DNA of 64,000 bases from Anthonomus grandis grandis (taxonomy: Eukaryota > Arthropoda > Insecta > Coleoptera > Curculionidae), in the NCBI RefSeq assembly GCF_022605725.1, contig NC_065567.1:40155127-40219126 (forward strand), read 5' to 3'. The notes below the pieces were generated by a model. The model worked only from the letters and a program-made list of their open reading frames with translations. It ran no database searches and was not told where the DNA came from. Positions 1-10,273 of this stretch are shown here, piece after piece. The first letter of the stretch is position 1. The number at the start of each line of letters is the position of its first letter. The translations under genes and the position numbers were made by a program.

Positions 1-1
1 C

Positions 2-436
2 GCGTGTTGCGCTCAAGAAAAAACACACGGTTTTTGGCATGATGATGAAAAAGACTTACATATTAATATTTTGGAACTAAAGGCTATATTATACGGGATT
101 AAGTGTTTCGCGAAACAACTGTCTCATTGTAACATTCTTATACGGTGTGATAACACCACTGCTGTATCATATATTAACAGAATGGGTAGTATAAGATTTA
201 TAGAACTGAACAGAATTACTCGACAGATATGGCAGTGGTGTGAGCAAAGAAACATTTGGCTTTTTGCGTCCTATATTAGTTCCTCAGAAAATTTTGAGGC
301 TGACGCCGAATCACGTCAGACAGCTTCAAATACAGAGTGGGAATTATCCAGTAAAGCGTTTAATGTACATACACAAAATCTCCATCTACGAGGCCAACAT
401 CGGGGATATTTTAATTTTTCTACAAAAAATTTATGA
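2..436 (+). CDS. DIRS reverse transcriptase/RNase H ORF, C-terminal part
   Basis: Open in one frame from the window edge to a stop at 434-436. The segment holds LELKAILYGIKCF, then LIRCDNTTAVSYINRMG and later SENFEADAESR, which are the E, D and D regions of the RNase H domain of DIRS elements. RNase H removes RNA from the RNA/DNA hybrid during cDNA synthesis. The 5' part, including the reverse transcriptase core, is outside the window. It overlaps the recombinase ORF in another frame, as is normal for DIRS. Confidence 0.8.
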   Translation, partial: ACCAQEKTHGFWHDDEKDLHINILELKAILYGIKCFAKQLSHCNILIRCDNTTAVSYINRMGSIRFIELNRITRQIWQWCEQRNIWLFASYISSSENFEADAESRQTASNTEWELSSKAFNVHTQNLHLRGQHRGYFNFSTKNL

Positions 437-1200
437 CGAGCATAAATATAAGCATGGAACAATGAATTCCCACAGATCGGCATTGAACCTTATTCTTACC
501 AAGGACATTGGACAAGATCCCATAATTAAACGGTTTCTGAAAGGCATATCTCGATTAAAGCCCTCTCAACTTAGATATAACAACATTTGGGATCCACAAA
601 TTTTGCTTTCCCACATAGAGTCTCTACCTGAAACGCTGAGCTTGCAGCAGCTTTCAGGAAAACTGGTCACCCTATTGGCCTTAATCACAGGCGGCCGTTT
701 GCAGATAATTTCACTGATCAGATTGTCGAACATCGTCGAGGACGAAGAAAAAATCCAAATAAATATCACAGATCCAATTAAGACAACGGGATTAAATAAG
801 TGTCAACCGACATTGTATATTCCTTTCTTTAAGGATAATATTAAACTCTTTGTGGCCACGACACTTAAACAATATGTTGATGCTACAAAGCCGTTGAGAA
901 AAATTAACCAGGATTTTATATTCTTAACGGTAAAAAAGCCTCATAATTCAGCTAGTAAACAATCCATAAGTAAATGGGTTAAACGGATGGTATCTTCAGC
1001 TGGTATTGACACCACAATATTTAAGCCGCATTCAACCCGACATGCGTCTACATCGGCGGCTTTAAGGGAAAGAGTACCTCACAATTTGCAAAACAGCTGG
1101 ATGGTCAGAACGATCTTCAACTTTCGCGAAATTTTACAATCGCCCTATATCAGATAAAACTGTTTTCGCTAAGGCTGTTTTAAACTTGTCACGTTCAAGG
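240..1200 (+). pseudogene. DIRS tyrosine recombinase, frameshifted at its 3' end
   Basis: Open from about 240 to a stop at 1157; recombinase-like sequence begins near 370. The SAM-like helical region contains HGTMNSHRSALNLI. The catalytic region follows: TGGRLQIISLIR carries the first Arg, and KPHSTRHASTSAA carries the His-x-x-Arg box. Near 1105-1125 the frame slips. The expected FYNRP motif with the nucleophilic Tyr is found in the +1 frame and runs to a stop at about 1200. The ORF as written therefore lacks the catalytic Tyr, so this copy is probably dead unless the slip is a sequencing error. Confidence 0.8.
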
Positions 1201-1550
1201 TAATTAAGTTTCCTGATTTTTAGTTAATATTATGTTTCTTTTGGTATATATACCTACCTTTTTTGTTCCGAATTAGGATAAAACTTTTAGTCGCTAGAAA
1301 GAATTCGACTAGGAATTAAACATTTTTTATAATACTGGTCTCTTAAATCTTAAGAATGGAAAATAAGTTGACTTGTTATACCCATTTATGTACTATACAT
1401 ATAAACATAATTCAGTTTTCATTGCAAATTCCTGAAATAAATTTTTCTGACTATACTATTTAGTAATTTTATTATTAATATAATTAAATAAAATAAATTG
1501 ACATTTCGATATTAGGCTCTCTAATCAGCAATTTTTAAGTCTTTAAACAA

Positions 1551-1961
1551 CTACATGGTAAAATAATAAAAATAATATATTCGGACTGGACGCGAATATA
1601 ATTTAACGATCAAACGAACTTACCTAAGTGAAGTTCGATCGTAATTATATGAAGCGTCCAGTCCGAATATATTATCTTCCCACCCTCCCATTTGCCCCTG
1701 TAATTGCTGATTAGAAATCCTAGAAGCTTTAAAGAATGAGTAATGAGTACGTGTTCGGGACGAAGGTGGCAGGGAGACGCGACGCGTGAAGATTGTTCGT
1801 TTTTTGGAATTTAGAACCTATAAATAGAACGGTGCAGCCAGGGTTGCCGCTGAGAGCGGACTACATGGTAAAATAATAGAAATAATATGTATATTCGGAC
1901 TGGACGCTTCATATAATTACGATCGAACTTCACTTAGGTAAGTTCGTTTGATCGTTAAATT
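1551..1961. repeat. DIRS terminal and internal complementary repeats
   Basis: Bases 1600-1670 and 1891-1961 are a perfect 71-bp inverted repeat. In addition, the 45-bp block starting at 1551 (CTACATGGTAAAATAATA) recurs in direct orientation at 1861. The first block is also a local palindrome: TATTCGGACTGGACGC at about 1579 pairs with GCGTCCAGTCCGAATA at 1654-1669. An internal complementary region next to a terminal repeat is what DIRS elements use to circularise cDNA. Confidence 0.8.
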
Positions 1962-2330
1962 TTAAGTTGTTTTTAATAAGAGTTTCTTTTGATTTTGCTG
2001 CCAATACATAATAGCTTAGTTTTATCAGAATTTAAGTTTAGGTTATGTTCAGCAGATAATTCTTTAATAACCTGAAGATCAGCGTTTATTTTATCGGCCA
2101 TTTCTTGTGTTTTACAGTATTTAGGTGCGAGAATTATATCAATGGTATAAATAATAAATAGAAGGGGTGACAAAATAGCTCCTTGTGGCACACCCGACAG
2201 AATATCCAATGCATTCGACGTAATATTGTTATAGACCAAATTTTGCGACTGTTTGCTTAGAAATGAATTAATTAATTAATTGAAGAGTCCGCGTCGAACC
2301 CATAATATTTTAGCTTAGCTAATAGGAGCC
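1962..2330 (-). pseudogene. Non-LTR retrotransposon reverse transcriptase fragment
   Basis: The minus-strand ORF at 2239-1973 contains SGVPQGAILSPLLFIIYTID, the motif upstream of the catalytic box in jockey-type reverse transcriptases. It then jumps directly to INADLQVIKELSAEHNLNL and NSDKTKLLCIGS. The intervening [FY]ADD catalytic box has been deleted, so the fragment cannot be active. Outside the ORF, 2240-2330 is AT-rich and shows nothing recognisable. Confidence 0.65.
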
Positions 2331-3339
2331 AGAGAATATAAACAAAGGGGGAACAAAAACAAGCATATTATCTCACACTTATCTGCAATCCCTTGGACAG
2401 GTTGGGATGCACCACTAAAATCTTAAATAGAAAGAGGGATCGAGTGATATATGATCTTGAAGTTTTTGAAAAATGCGTTTCAATGGTTCCAATGGCATAG
2501 AAAGCCACATTTTAGAAAATTCTTTTCTGTATCAAGGAAAACAATAAATGAAAAACATTTTTGACATTTTTTTATTATTAATTTAAATGTTCAAACTGAT
2601 GGCCACAGATATACTGGCATATCGCCTCGTCAGAATTCTAACCATTTCAAGACCGTAGGTATTTTGTATTGGTTTATTAGCTATGGTTTCTTTAGCGAAA
2701 AGAAAGTGTTATTTATACAGTTAACTTTAGGTTCAGTTTAAACGAAAACAGCACTTCTTATCTTTAACAATAGTGTACAGTATAGCTGCACGCGTACGCA
2801 CCCAGGTCAAAATGTAAGCTCAGAGTATGTTCGGCAACTGTTAAGAGTACGTTAGTAGCCATATTGGAAGAAACTAGTTCTGTCATGAATAAAAAGAGGA
2901 GTCAACCAAGATTAGTTCACGAACCAGCGAAAATTGAATTTCTGGGTCAGCTGCATTGAATTCAACTTTATCAACTCGTTAAGCAGCTGTAGCAACTGGA
3001 TTATCTCGTGAAACAGAAGAAAGGTACTTATATTAAATATTATATATATATTATATAATATATTGCTTCAGTGATTAGTGTACCTTCTATTTAAATGGGC
3101 CTGTTAATAAGAAAACTGTCGTTACTGAAATGGCGAAAACCCACAAATATTTAGAGAAGGGTATACCCAGTATCCTCCAGAAAATTAATATTTGGGCTGC
3201 TATATTGGGAGATTGTATTATCGGCCCAATATTTATATTAGGAAATTTAAATGGCGACATATATATTGCTGAAATGCTACAGTCTATCAAACCATTAATA
3301 GTAACAACAAACAATAAACAGATTACAGTATGACTCATC

Positions 3340-3630
3340 TAAATATAAAATGTTAATATGGAGAGGAAGGGGAGGCGTCTACCCCCGCTTATGTTAAAAC
3401 ACATTTAAGCTCAGAAGTGTTAAGCTTTAGCTTTCCCATCTCGGAAACGCTGGAAAATATATTCTTAAAAATGAAAACATCCCCTTGTAAGTTTATAACC
3501 GTTGGTGCATTTTATCGCCCCCCTAATACCAACATAAACACTTTTATTCCGGATATTGATAATATTTTAAGTGCCTTCTTAATATCATATTTATTAATAT
3601 ACTTGGGAGATCTTAATTTTTTTTTTTTAA
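3340..3630 (+). pseudogene. LINE apurinic-type endonuclease fragment
   Basis: Translation gives GAFYRPPNTNINTFIPDI and LLIYLGDLNF, the GxYRPP and GDxN motifs of the EEP-type endonuclease that nicks target DNA for LINE insertion. Only about 90 residues remain, and the frame then runs into a T-rich tract. It is part of the debris inserted in the mariner at 2331-5605. It may come from the same jockey-type family as other fragments in this window, which the sequence alone does not prove. Confidence 0.6.
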
Positions 3631-3699
3631 ATTTACACAGCTCTGAACAAAGGAGGGAGAAAGTAAACTCAAAGTCTAAGTCTCATAAATCAAGCGTCT

Positions 3700-3750
3700 A
3701 TTTTAGGTTACGCGTTTCGCCGTATTAGGGCATCATCAGACCTAAATAAA
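3700..3750. repeat. Conserved CGTTTCGCC...CATCATCAGACCT motif
   Basis: The motif GCGTTTCGCCGTATTAGGGC followed by ATCATCAGACC occurs at 3710-3745, on the 3' side of the Penelope-like fragment. A close relative (CGTTTCGCTAATAAAGCATC then ATCAGACC) is at 7971-7998. Shared non-coding motifs like this suggest both sites carry ends of the same retroelement family. Assignment to Penelope-like elements is inferred from the neighbouring GIY-YIG fragment. Confidence 0.4.
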
Positions 3751-4039
3751 ATTATTAAAATTAAATGATACAGGACAGAACGCCAATTAACAGAAAAGAC
3801 ATACCTATCTAAATACAAAAGCCACACACTAACATCAATAAAAAATATAAAATAAAATGAGTTTACACCATCGTGTATCGTTATTTACTAAAATATGGAC
3901 TTTAAAACGCGAAATATCACATCCAGTACATCTTATACATATTATCTTAAGAGGAATGAAAACAAATACAATTATGAAAGGACAAGAAAATATTTAAAAA
4001 AATATAAAAAAGCTTTTTCAAAAAACTGATTTAATTTAA

Positions 4040-4110
4040 TAGGGATCGAACCAAAGACCACTGGATCCGAAGTCCGAAGCATATACCTTGTCGCCAAATC
4101 GGGGTAATGG
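4040..4110 (-). other. tRNA-like fragment (tRNA-derived)
   Basis: On the minus strand the order A box (TGGCGACAAGG), anticodon-loop-like CTTCGGA, and B box (GGTTCGATCCC) is present with near-tRNA spacing. The loop would read UCG, as in an arginine tRNA, but the stems pair poorly and no clean acceptor stem is seen. It is more likely a tRNA pseudogene or the head of a SINE than a working tRNA. Confidence 0.35.
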
Positions 4111-4211
4111 TAGTATGCGAATAATTATATTATATGAGACAAGATTAAAATCTTATTGGAGATTATTGAAAATGAGATTAGGTTCGAAAATAAAGATATC
4201 ATTGACACAAT

Positions 4212-4690
4212 TTAATACTGGGCTTCTCTTAGCTTTGTAATCTCCAGCTTTTCAAGGAGCTCTAGTTTTTTACCTTTTCCACACTCATGTAATATGATTA
4301 CATCATCCGACATCGAAAAGTTATGACCAGTCGATAAAAGATGATTTGCAAAGGCTGACTTTGTTTCTTTAATATTGGTGTCCTTATAATTGTTGAAAAG
4401 GCTTATATGTTCCTTCACCCTAGTGGAAATTCTTCTACCAGACTGACCAACATACACAGCGGAACATTCACCACAATTCAAAGAATACACCCCAGATTTT
4501 AAAGTTTGTTCCATTTTATCCTTTGTGTTTATCAAGTCTTTTTTCAAAGTATTTGCAGTTTTAAAAGTTATTGAAAGATTAAGATTATTTTTAAAAAGTT
4601 GGAGAGATATTGAACCAAAAAATGTTAAAGATCTGAATTTGTTAAGATTTAAAGAATTGGGAGTGTAAGATGTGGTAGGAGAATTTATAT
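4212..4690 (-). pseudogene. Penelope-like element GIY-YIG endonuclease, 3' fragment
   Basis: The minus-strand ORF from 4547 (111 aa, frame extending upstream to about 4690) has the GIY-YIG nuclease signature. GVY is at residues 19-21, CGEC at 25-28, YVGQSGR at 32-38, then Arg43 and Glu-His at 46-47; a Glu-rich C-terminus follows. The CxxC insertion before YVG is typical of the endonuclease of Penelope-like retroelements. The reverse transcriptase part is lost, so this is a 5'-truncated copy. The region from 4212 down to about 3700 is probably its 3' tail. Confidence 0.75.
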
Positions 4691-5605
4691 TTATTCATGT
4701 AAGCGAAAAATGTGAAAATAATGTGAAAATTCTTTATAAAAAGATTCTATATCATCATATGGCTAGACTTCGCCTTGTGGGTTTCACGAATCTGTCTAAA
4801 AAAATGTATTTCTTTCCTTATTCTATAATTATTATTTATATCAGTTAAAACTTTCATTTGTTCAATAACAATATAACAATATTCACAATAGGCATTAATA
4901 TCTTTATTTAATATCTAAAAGTGCGGGAATTCGTAAATCAGAGGGACATACACGGAAATTTATCTTTAGAAGAACGCCTACTACTATTCCAACAGGATGG
5001 AGAACCTCCTCATTATATAATTCCCGTTAGGCAAGGGTTGGATGATCATTATCTTAACCAGTGGAAGAAGAGGTCCTATTGAATGGCTACCTAGATTCCC
5101 GGACCTAACATCTTTTGATTTTTTTTTATTGGGTTACCTAAAAATCTGTGGATTTTAAAATGCAACCTGAGTCACTAGAGTAACTCCAACGTAGAATAAT
5201 TCAGGAATGCCCTGCTCTATCCTGAGAAACTTTAGTAAATTTACGTGAAGAATTTGAAAGTAGGTTTTATTATTGTCTTTGAAAATATTAAATTTAATTA
5301 AATAATAATAAAAATTTCAAAATAGTGTTTTATTTATTGTTTTTCTTGTGAAAAAGAGGAGAATTTTTTTAAATGTGGTTTTATATAATTTGAAAACATT
5401 TTTCAGGATAATGTATCACTGGACTCCCCTTTCTATTTAAGATTTTATGGGTGTATCTCACTCTGTCCAAGGGCTTGCGGATAAGGGTGAAATAATATGC
5501 CTGTTTTTGTTCACCCTTCGTTTTATATAAACTCTTTTCAGGGTTTTTTAAACAGTTTTTCGTTCCTAATATATGGCCATTTTAAGTGTTTAAATTGTCA
5601 CCCTG

Positions 5606-6230
5606 TATATTATTAATTAGGGCTAGAATTTAGTTCTTAAAAACCAAGGACTTTAAAGTCTAAATTTAAACAAACTTTTCAAGTTAATATCGGATATCAT
5701 AATTTTTTAAAGTTTTAATTAAAGTTAAATTTTTTTAAAATATTTTTCATATTTCCATCAAATTATATTATGTAATAAGCAATTTTTTAAAAGGCGCATT
5801 AAAAACAACTAAATATTAATAATTTAAATCCATATATGATCTTGATTTTATTTCATAATAATTATAAATTAAATATATTGCTTAATAATTGCTAATTATT
5901 GAACAATTTCCAACCATGATCACAAGCAAATTAAACTATTTTCGATTTTTCATCTTTAATAAGATCATCATAGCTGATCAAGTCCATTGTTGTGGCAAAT
6001 TTATGCTTTTACTTTTTTTGATATACTGAGCTGAGCTTTGACTGAGCTTGTAAATTTAAACCAGGCATAATTTTAAACCATAAATAAATTGTTTTAATCA
6101 TTCATTAATATACTCTATGCGAAAGAGCAACTTTACCACAAATATTGCTCCTGTTAAAATGTAACAAATTCATTAAAAGTCAATATATGTACTATAGTAA
6201 TATAGGGAGATGAATGTGGTAATATTTTAA
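5606..6230. other. AT-rich spacer, nothing recognised
   Basis: No coding segment, repeat structure or element end was recognised between the end of the first mariner and the LINE fragment at 6240. Confidence 0.5.
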
Positions 6231-6239
6231 AATCAAACA

Positions 6240-6840
6240 AGGTGGTAACAAGGATGGGGCACCTCAGGGGTCAGTTTTGGAACCCTCTCTGTATGTAGCC
6301 TAAACTAGAGTGAGCTCCCAGAAGTGTCTTCTGAATATTTGGTACTATGCATACATGATACCACATTAATCTTATCTGAACAAAATCAACAGCTTCTACT
6401 TGCAAAAGCAGCGAACAGACCTAATCAACTGCAGAAATTCTTTATAGAGAATTATCTTGCCCTGAATATTGCCGAGACTCAAATGGTTCAATTTTCAAAT
6501 CAACATGAAAACAATTTTAACTTAATGTTTCAAAATCAAGAAGTGGGATCTTTAGGGAAAGTTTTGTTCTTAGGGGTAAATGTTGATAGTTGATTGGAGA
6601 GCATATGTGGATAGTGTGGCTCTGAGTATTGCAGGATTTAGTTTTGCTCTGAAAGTTGTGTCTGAAAATGTAGATGTAGATGCACCACTAATTGCCGATC
6701 TTGCTTACATTACATCATGAATAAGATATGGCCTTATTTTTTGGGGAAGTTCGAGTGACGTAAAAAGAATTTTATTGCTTCAGAAAAGGTGCTTAAGAAG
6801 GTGGTGACTCAAGTTCAAGAGAAAACTGTACAAATATATT
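6240..6840 (+). pseudogene. Jockey-type LINE reverse transcriptase relic
   Basis: Recognisable pieces in order: the GxPQGS-like stretch near 6255-6285; LCIHDTTLILSEQ at about 6345, where the catalytic YADD box is degraded; the thumb region LGKVLFLGVNVDS at about 6555; and IRYGLIFWGSSSDVKRILLL near 6720-6780. This order matches the C-terminal half of jockey-superfamily reverse transcriptases. Several stops and the damaged active site show it is dead. Confidence 0.6.
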
Positions 6841-6869
6841 TGCACATAATATTATAGAATATAATGTAT

Positions 6870-7440
6870 ATTCTATAATCTATGTTCTATTCTATTCTTA
6901 AAAATAGATCTGTTTAAAGAATGTGATATTAAACATGACTACAATACTAGGAATAAATTAAATGTCCACGTTTGTAAATTGAAGCTGAAAGTTACTAAGT
7001 ACTTGATTAAAAAGCAATTCTATAAATAGTAATGTAAAATGGTTATCCTGGAAAGTTGGAATGTAGTAAAAGTGGATGAAATAGGGAAATTAAATTTATA
7101 TTTCGAAAAAAGAACATAATACTATTTTATTTAAAGGTTATATAAAGCCATTATATAACCTTATATTGCCTTCCTAGGATCTCCTGGAGGTAAATTAATA
7201 TAATTTTGCCTTTTTTGTGTTCAAAGTTTCTTGCATCGAATGGTAAGTTTTATGCAAAAGCAACAATGGTTTATAATAACACCCATTCAGAATTCTGTAT
7301 CCTGTAAAAAAAATTTTTTTATGTATTCTTTATTTTATTAGGTAAAGAAAGCAAATGCAAGAAGCTCAAGATATGATGCAAATTATCATAAATGTAAGAC
7401 ACTTAAGATGAGGGTTTTTTAAAGTTGATAAGGCAGTTTA
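6870..7440. other. Spacer, nothing firmly recognised
   Basis: AT-rich sequence between a LINE relic and a mariner relic. No ORF, RNA gene or repeat boundary could be supported. Confidence 0.45.
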
Positions 7441-7442
7441 TA

Positions 7443-7740
7443 CAGGGTGTTTTCAAAGTCATGCCACATAATTATTAGAAGATGTTTCATGATGGAGTTC
7501 CACCACATTTTAGATAAGAACTTCATGAACATCTAAATAACGGGTTTCTGAATAGATTAATAGAGAGCAATAGACCCATTGAACCCATCCTGGCTTCCCA
7601 GATTTAACACCTTGTGATTTTCTCCGCGATGCAATTTGAAAGAGTTTATGTATTATGATGGAGCAGTAAGTACTCCAGAAGAACTTCAAGAGTGCATTGA
7701 AAAATCTTGTGATTTAATTCATGGACACCAGTACTTTATT
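7443..7740 (+). mobile_element. Mariner remnant with one terminus
   Basis: TA at 7441-7442 is followed by CAGGGTGTTTTCAAAG, a terminus like those of the other mariners here. Degraded transposase follows at 7470-7600: MFHDGVPPHFR corresponds to the second catalytic Asp region, then ELHEHLNNGFLNRL with in-frame stops. Most of the element between the terminus and this piece is deleted, and no right end was found. Confidence 0.5.
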
Positions 7741-8038
7741 TTCTCAGCTTGTAAACCAAGCAAAATTGTATGTAAATCAAAAAAATAGGGAGAATTTTGA
7801 GCAATTTTTGTAAAAAACAGTAACCATTTAACTTTTAAATAAAAGTCCTCAATTTTTTTTAAATAAATAATATAAACAACATTCCTAAATTGGATTATAT
7901 ATGTAAACAAAAAATAAAAACCCCAAATCTCTGTCTCACAACATCCTTTTTATATGTCCCGAAGAATACACGTTTCGCTAATAAAGCATCATCAGACCTT
8001 CTAATCTAGATGACCTGCTTAGTACTAAGCTTTATTAC
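7741..8038. other. Spacer carrying a second CGTTTCGC motif
   Basis: Mostly featureless AT-rich DNA. At 7971-7998 there is a copy of the CGTTTCGC...CATCATCAGACC motif also seen at 3710-3745. The dispersed repeat starting at 8039 follows shortly after. Confidence 0.35.
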
Positions 8039-8610
8039 CTCGCCAAGCGGAACATAGGAACTCCCATGTAAATTTTAAGGGGGTCAATAATTGGCTTCCC
8101 TGTACATTTTACAGAAAAAATGTAAGATAACTTTTTGAAGAGACCAATCTGGCAAACCCTCGTGCAAAGTTTCAAAAAATTTTAATAAGCGAATCTTGAA
8201 TTATTCAATTAAATGTAATTGCAAAATTACCAAATTTTCGGTTCAGGTAAAACCAGACACCAGCCACCAGCAAACAATTTATTATAGGGCTTTGTCAAGT
8301 CTGACGTACAGCCGAATACAAGAAATGTTTTTTTTTTCGTTTTATCAATCTCACAACCATACATTCAGAGTAAGACATGTTAACATTGCTTTTTTATCTA
8401 AACTTTTATTTAATATAACGATGAAGTTAAACCAATAACAATTATTATTATCGATTATTAAAAAAATAATTTTATCATACTTAGAATTTAATTAAACCAA
8501 TTCAATCCATTTCAACCATTAAACCTATTGTAAGTAAATTCGAGTCCAAAGATATTGCAATAAATAATTGTAAATGTTTAACTCAGAAGATCGAAAATAG
8601 ATCCAAAAAA
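8039..8610. repeat. Dispersed repeat, copy 1 of about 570 bp
   Basis: Starts TCGCCAAGCGGAACATAGGA and is nearly identical to 63419-64000, in the same orientation. Copy 2 carries about 50 extra bases near 63885-63935. A shorter inverted relative covers 17585-17755. It has no coding capacity I can recognise and is probably a non-autonomous element. Confidence 0.75.
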
Positions 8611-8711
8611 AGAGAGAACAGAACTCTTAATATTTTACTAAGTGTGAAAAAATAAAATAAAATAAAATACAATAACTTTTTTTAAAAATAATAGAGAATT
8701 ACATAAAAACA

Positions 8712-9666
8712 TCAATTAATCAAGTGTTCAAACAACCCCCCATTAACAGCTAAACAATATCCTAACCGGTCATAAAATTCATTTCTAACGTTACTAGGTT
8801 GATATTGGGAAATTTTATAACATTCTAACGAAATAGCGTTTTGTAACTGGTTTAGATTCTCAAATTTTACACTTTTATAAATGACACTTTTTAAATGACC
8901 CCACAAAAAGAAGTCATTCGGTGAAAGATCAGGTGACCTGGCTGGCCCAAAGTATCCGGTACCGTGGACCAATAATATTGCCGTTAAAAGCATTTTCCAA
9001 ACACTCTCTAACCATACGGGCATTATGGACCGGGCAACCATCCATTTGGTATCAGATCATTTGATCTTCCTAAACAACTTCTTTCAATGCGGGTCCAATT
9101 TGATTTTGAAATAAGTCCAAATATGTTTTAGCTGTTAGGTTACAGTCCATAAAAAAAGGTCCAATGATATGGTGTCCGATAATTCCCACGAATACATTTG
9201 TTTTTTGGGAATATTGTGTCCAAGTATGAACAAAGCGATGTTCATTTTCTTGGCTCCAATACCGGCAATTCTGAACATTTGGTTCATTGTTGAGGGTAAA
9301 TGTACATTCATAGGTAAAACAAATATTTCTTAAAAAATTCCTATCATTATTTGCTCTTTCAATCATTTCAAAACAAAATGCCATTCTTCACTCTTCATCT
9401 CCTTCCTGCAGCTCTTGATGTTTTTCGAATTTATACGAATAATATTTGTCTTTTTTTAAAGTGCGCAATACCGTTGTATGATGTTTATTTACCTCTTGCC
9501 CAAGAACCCTCGTACAAACCATCTTGTTTTCCTCCACACTCAGTAGAATATTAAGATCTCTGTTTTCTCTTTCTTCGGCTCTATTTTCGATATCCTGACT
9601 TGAACATTTACAATTATTTATTACGGTACCTTTGGACTCGAACTTATTGACAATACAATAGTACAA
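8712..9666 (-). pseudogene. Mariner (DD41D type) transposase pseudogene
   Basis: Read on the minus strand from 9666: an N-terminal part (9666-9388), the central domain CRYWSQENEHRF, NVFVGIIGHHIIGPFFMD and NLTAKTYLDLFQNQ (9384-9070), the DGCPVHNARMVRECLENAF stretch, then in another frame FGPARSPDLSPNDFFLWGH and a C-terminus ending GGLFEHLIN (to 8712). At the first catalytic position the motif reads TYECTF where family members have T/S-DE, so the Asp codon has become Tyr. Frame changes and this lost residue make it inactive. Confidence 0.75.
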
Positions 9667-9766
9667 TTAGTATGTATATTGTACTATTGTATTGTATTGT
9701 ATTGTATTGTACTAATGTATATATTATACATTAGTACAATACAATACAAACAATACATACAATACA
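9652..9766. repeat. TATTG microsatellite with palindromic arm
   Basis: Repeated TGTAT/TATTG units run from about 9683 to 9712. They are followed by an inverted counterpart: GTATTGTACTAATGTA on one side and TACATTAGTACAATAC on the other, around TATATTA. The tract directly abuts the target duplication of the LOA-type LINE. Confidence 0.6.
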
Positions 9767-9781
9767 AACCTAGGCGATTTA

Positions 9782-10273
9782 TTACAGGAGCCCTGGACTT
9801 ACCAGGGCTCTGTTAAAGGCCTGGGTTTAACTGGCGGCACAATACATAAACATGTGCCTTGTGAGAATCCCCGCGCAATCATCCTTACTAGGAATGTGCG
9901 GTGCTTTCTCCTCTCAGGTCTCTGTACAAGGGACCTAGTAGACGTCAAACTGTCAATGGACACAAGAAAGGATCTGGTAGCCTGCTCTGCCTACTTTCCC
10001 ATCGAAATTGAATCACCCCCCCCCCTGGCCGTCACTGCGGTGGTCAAATACTGTGAAGACTTGGGTCTCCCGCTTCTCATGGGCTGCGATTCGAATTCAC
10101 ATCACGGCCTTTGGGGATGCGGAGATGAGAACCCAAGGGGCCGCTCCCTGGTTGACTTCCTGTGCTCAAATGGCCTAGAACTACTCAACCGAGGCAGTGT
10201 CCCAACTTTCTACTGCAATACGGGTCAAATCGATCAATTATTGACCTTACTATCTGTTCACTTAGTACTGTGA
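9782..10273 (+). pseudogene. LOA LINE endonuclease (EEP) domain
   Basis: Open in one frame from the truncation point, beginning with QEPWTYQGSVKGLGL, whose QEP corresponds to the conserved catalytic Glu. CDSNSHHGLWGCGDENPRG is the usual active-site stretch, and LNRGSVPTFYC with a degraded IDLTLCS-like end follows. The enzyme nicks the genomic target. The first part of the domain is missing and the frame changes after about 10240, where the next segment continues at 10162-10494 in another frame. Confidence 0.7.

Larger units (their letters stand above)
1..1961 (+). mobile_element. DIRS-type tyrosine-recombinase retrotransposon, 3' part
   Basis: The window opens inside the RNase H region of a DIRS-like retrotransposon. 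An overlapping tyrosine-recombinase ORF follows, then about 400 bp of non-coding sequence, then a terminal structure of nested inverted and direct repeats. RNase H followed by an overlapping recombinase in another frame, with split inverted repeats and no LTRs, is the DIRS plan, in which the element integrates by recombinase rather than integrase. The reverse transcriptase and 5' end lie before base 1. The right end is placed at about 1961, where the 71-bp inverted repeat stops. Confidence 0.85.
2880..5290 (+). pseudogene. Mariner transposase, interrupted and frameshifted
   Basis: Three relics of one protein are visible. A helix-turn-helix stretch reads ...LSTR-AAVATGLSRET at about 2960-3020. 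The central part, INIWAAILGDCIIGPIF and NLNGDIYI, spans 3187-3290. After the insertion, LLLFQQDGEPPHYIIPVRQG at about 4985-5040 carries the second catalytic Asp. A one-base slip near 5072 leads to PRFPDLTSFDFFLLGYLK with the third Asp, 41 residues after the second. Stops and the 1.6-kb insertion make it a pseudogene. Confidence 0.7.
2331..5605 (+). mobile_element. Mariner (DD41D type) split by retroelement debris
   Basis: The block at 2331-2445 and its reverse complement at 5424-5535 match (shared words include GAACAAAAACA and CATATTAT and AATCTTAAATAGAAAG), giving long inverted arms. The right arm continues to CACCCTG followed by TA at 5606-5607, the usual end of this family. The matching left tip is missing. 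Transposase pieces lie at about 2890-3300 and 4918-5280, and about 1.6 kb of LINE and Penelope-like sequence sits between them. Confidence 0.65.

Noticed and set aside
4040..4110. Functional arginine tRNA
   Set aside because: A and B boxes are present but the acceptor and anticodon stems do not pair properly.
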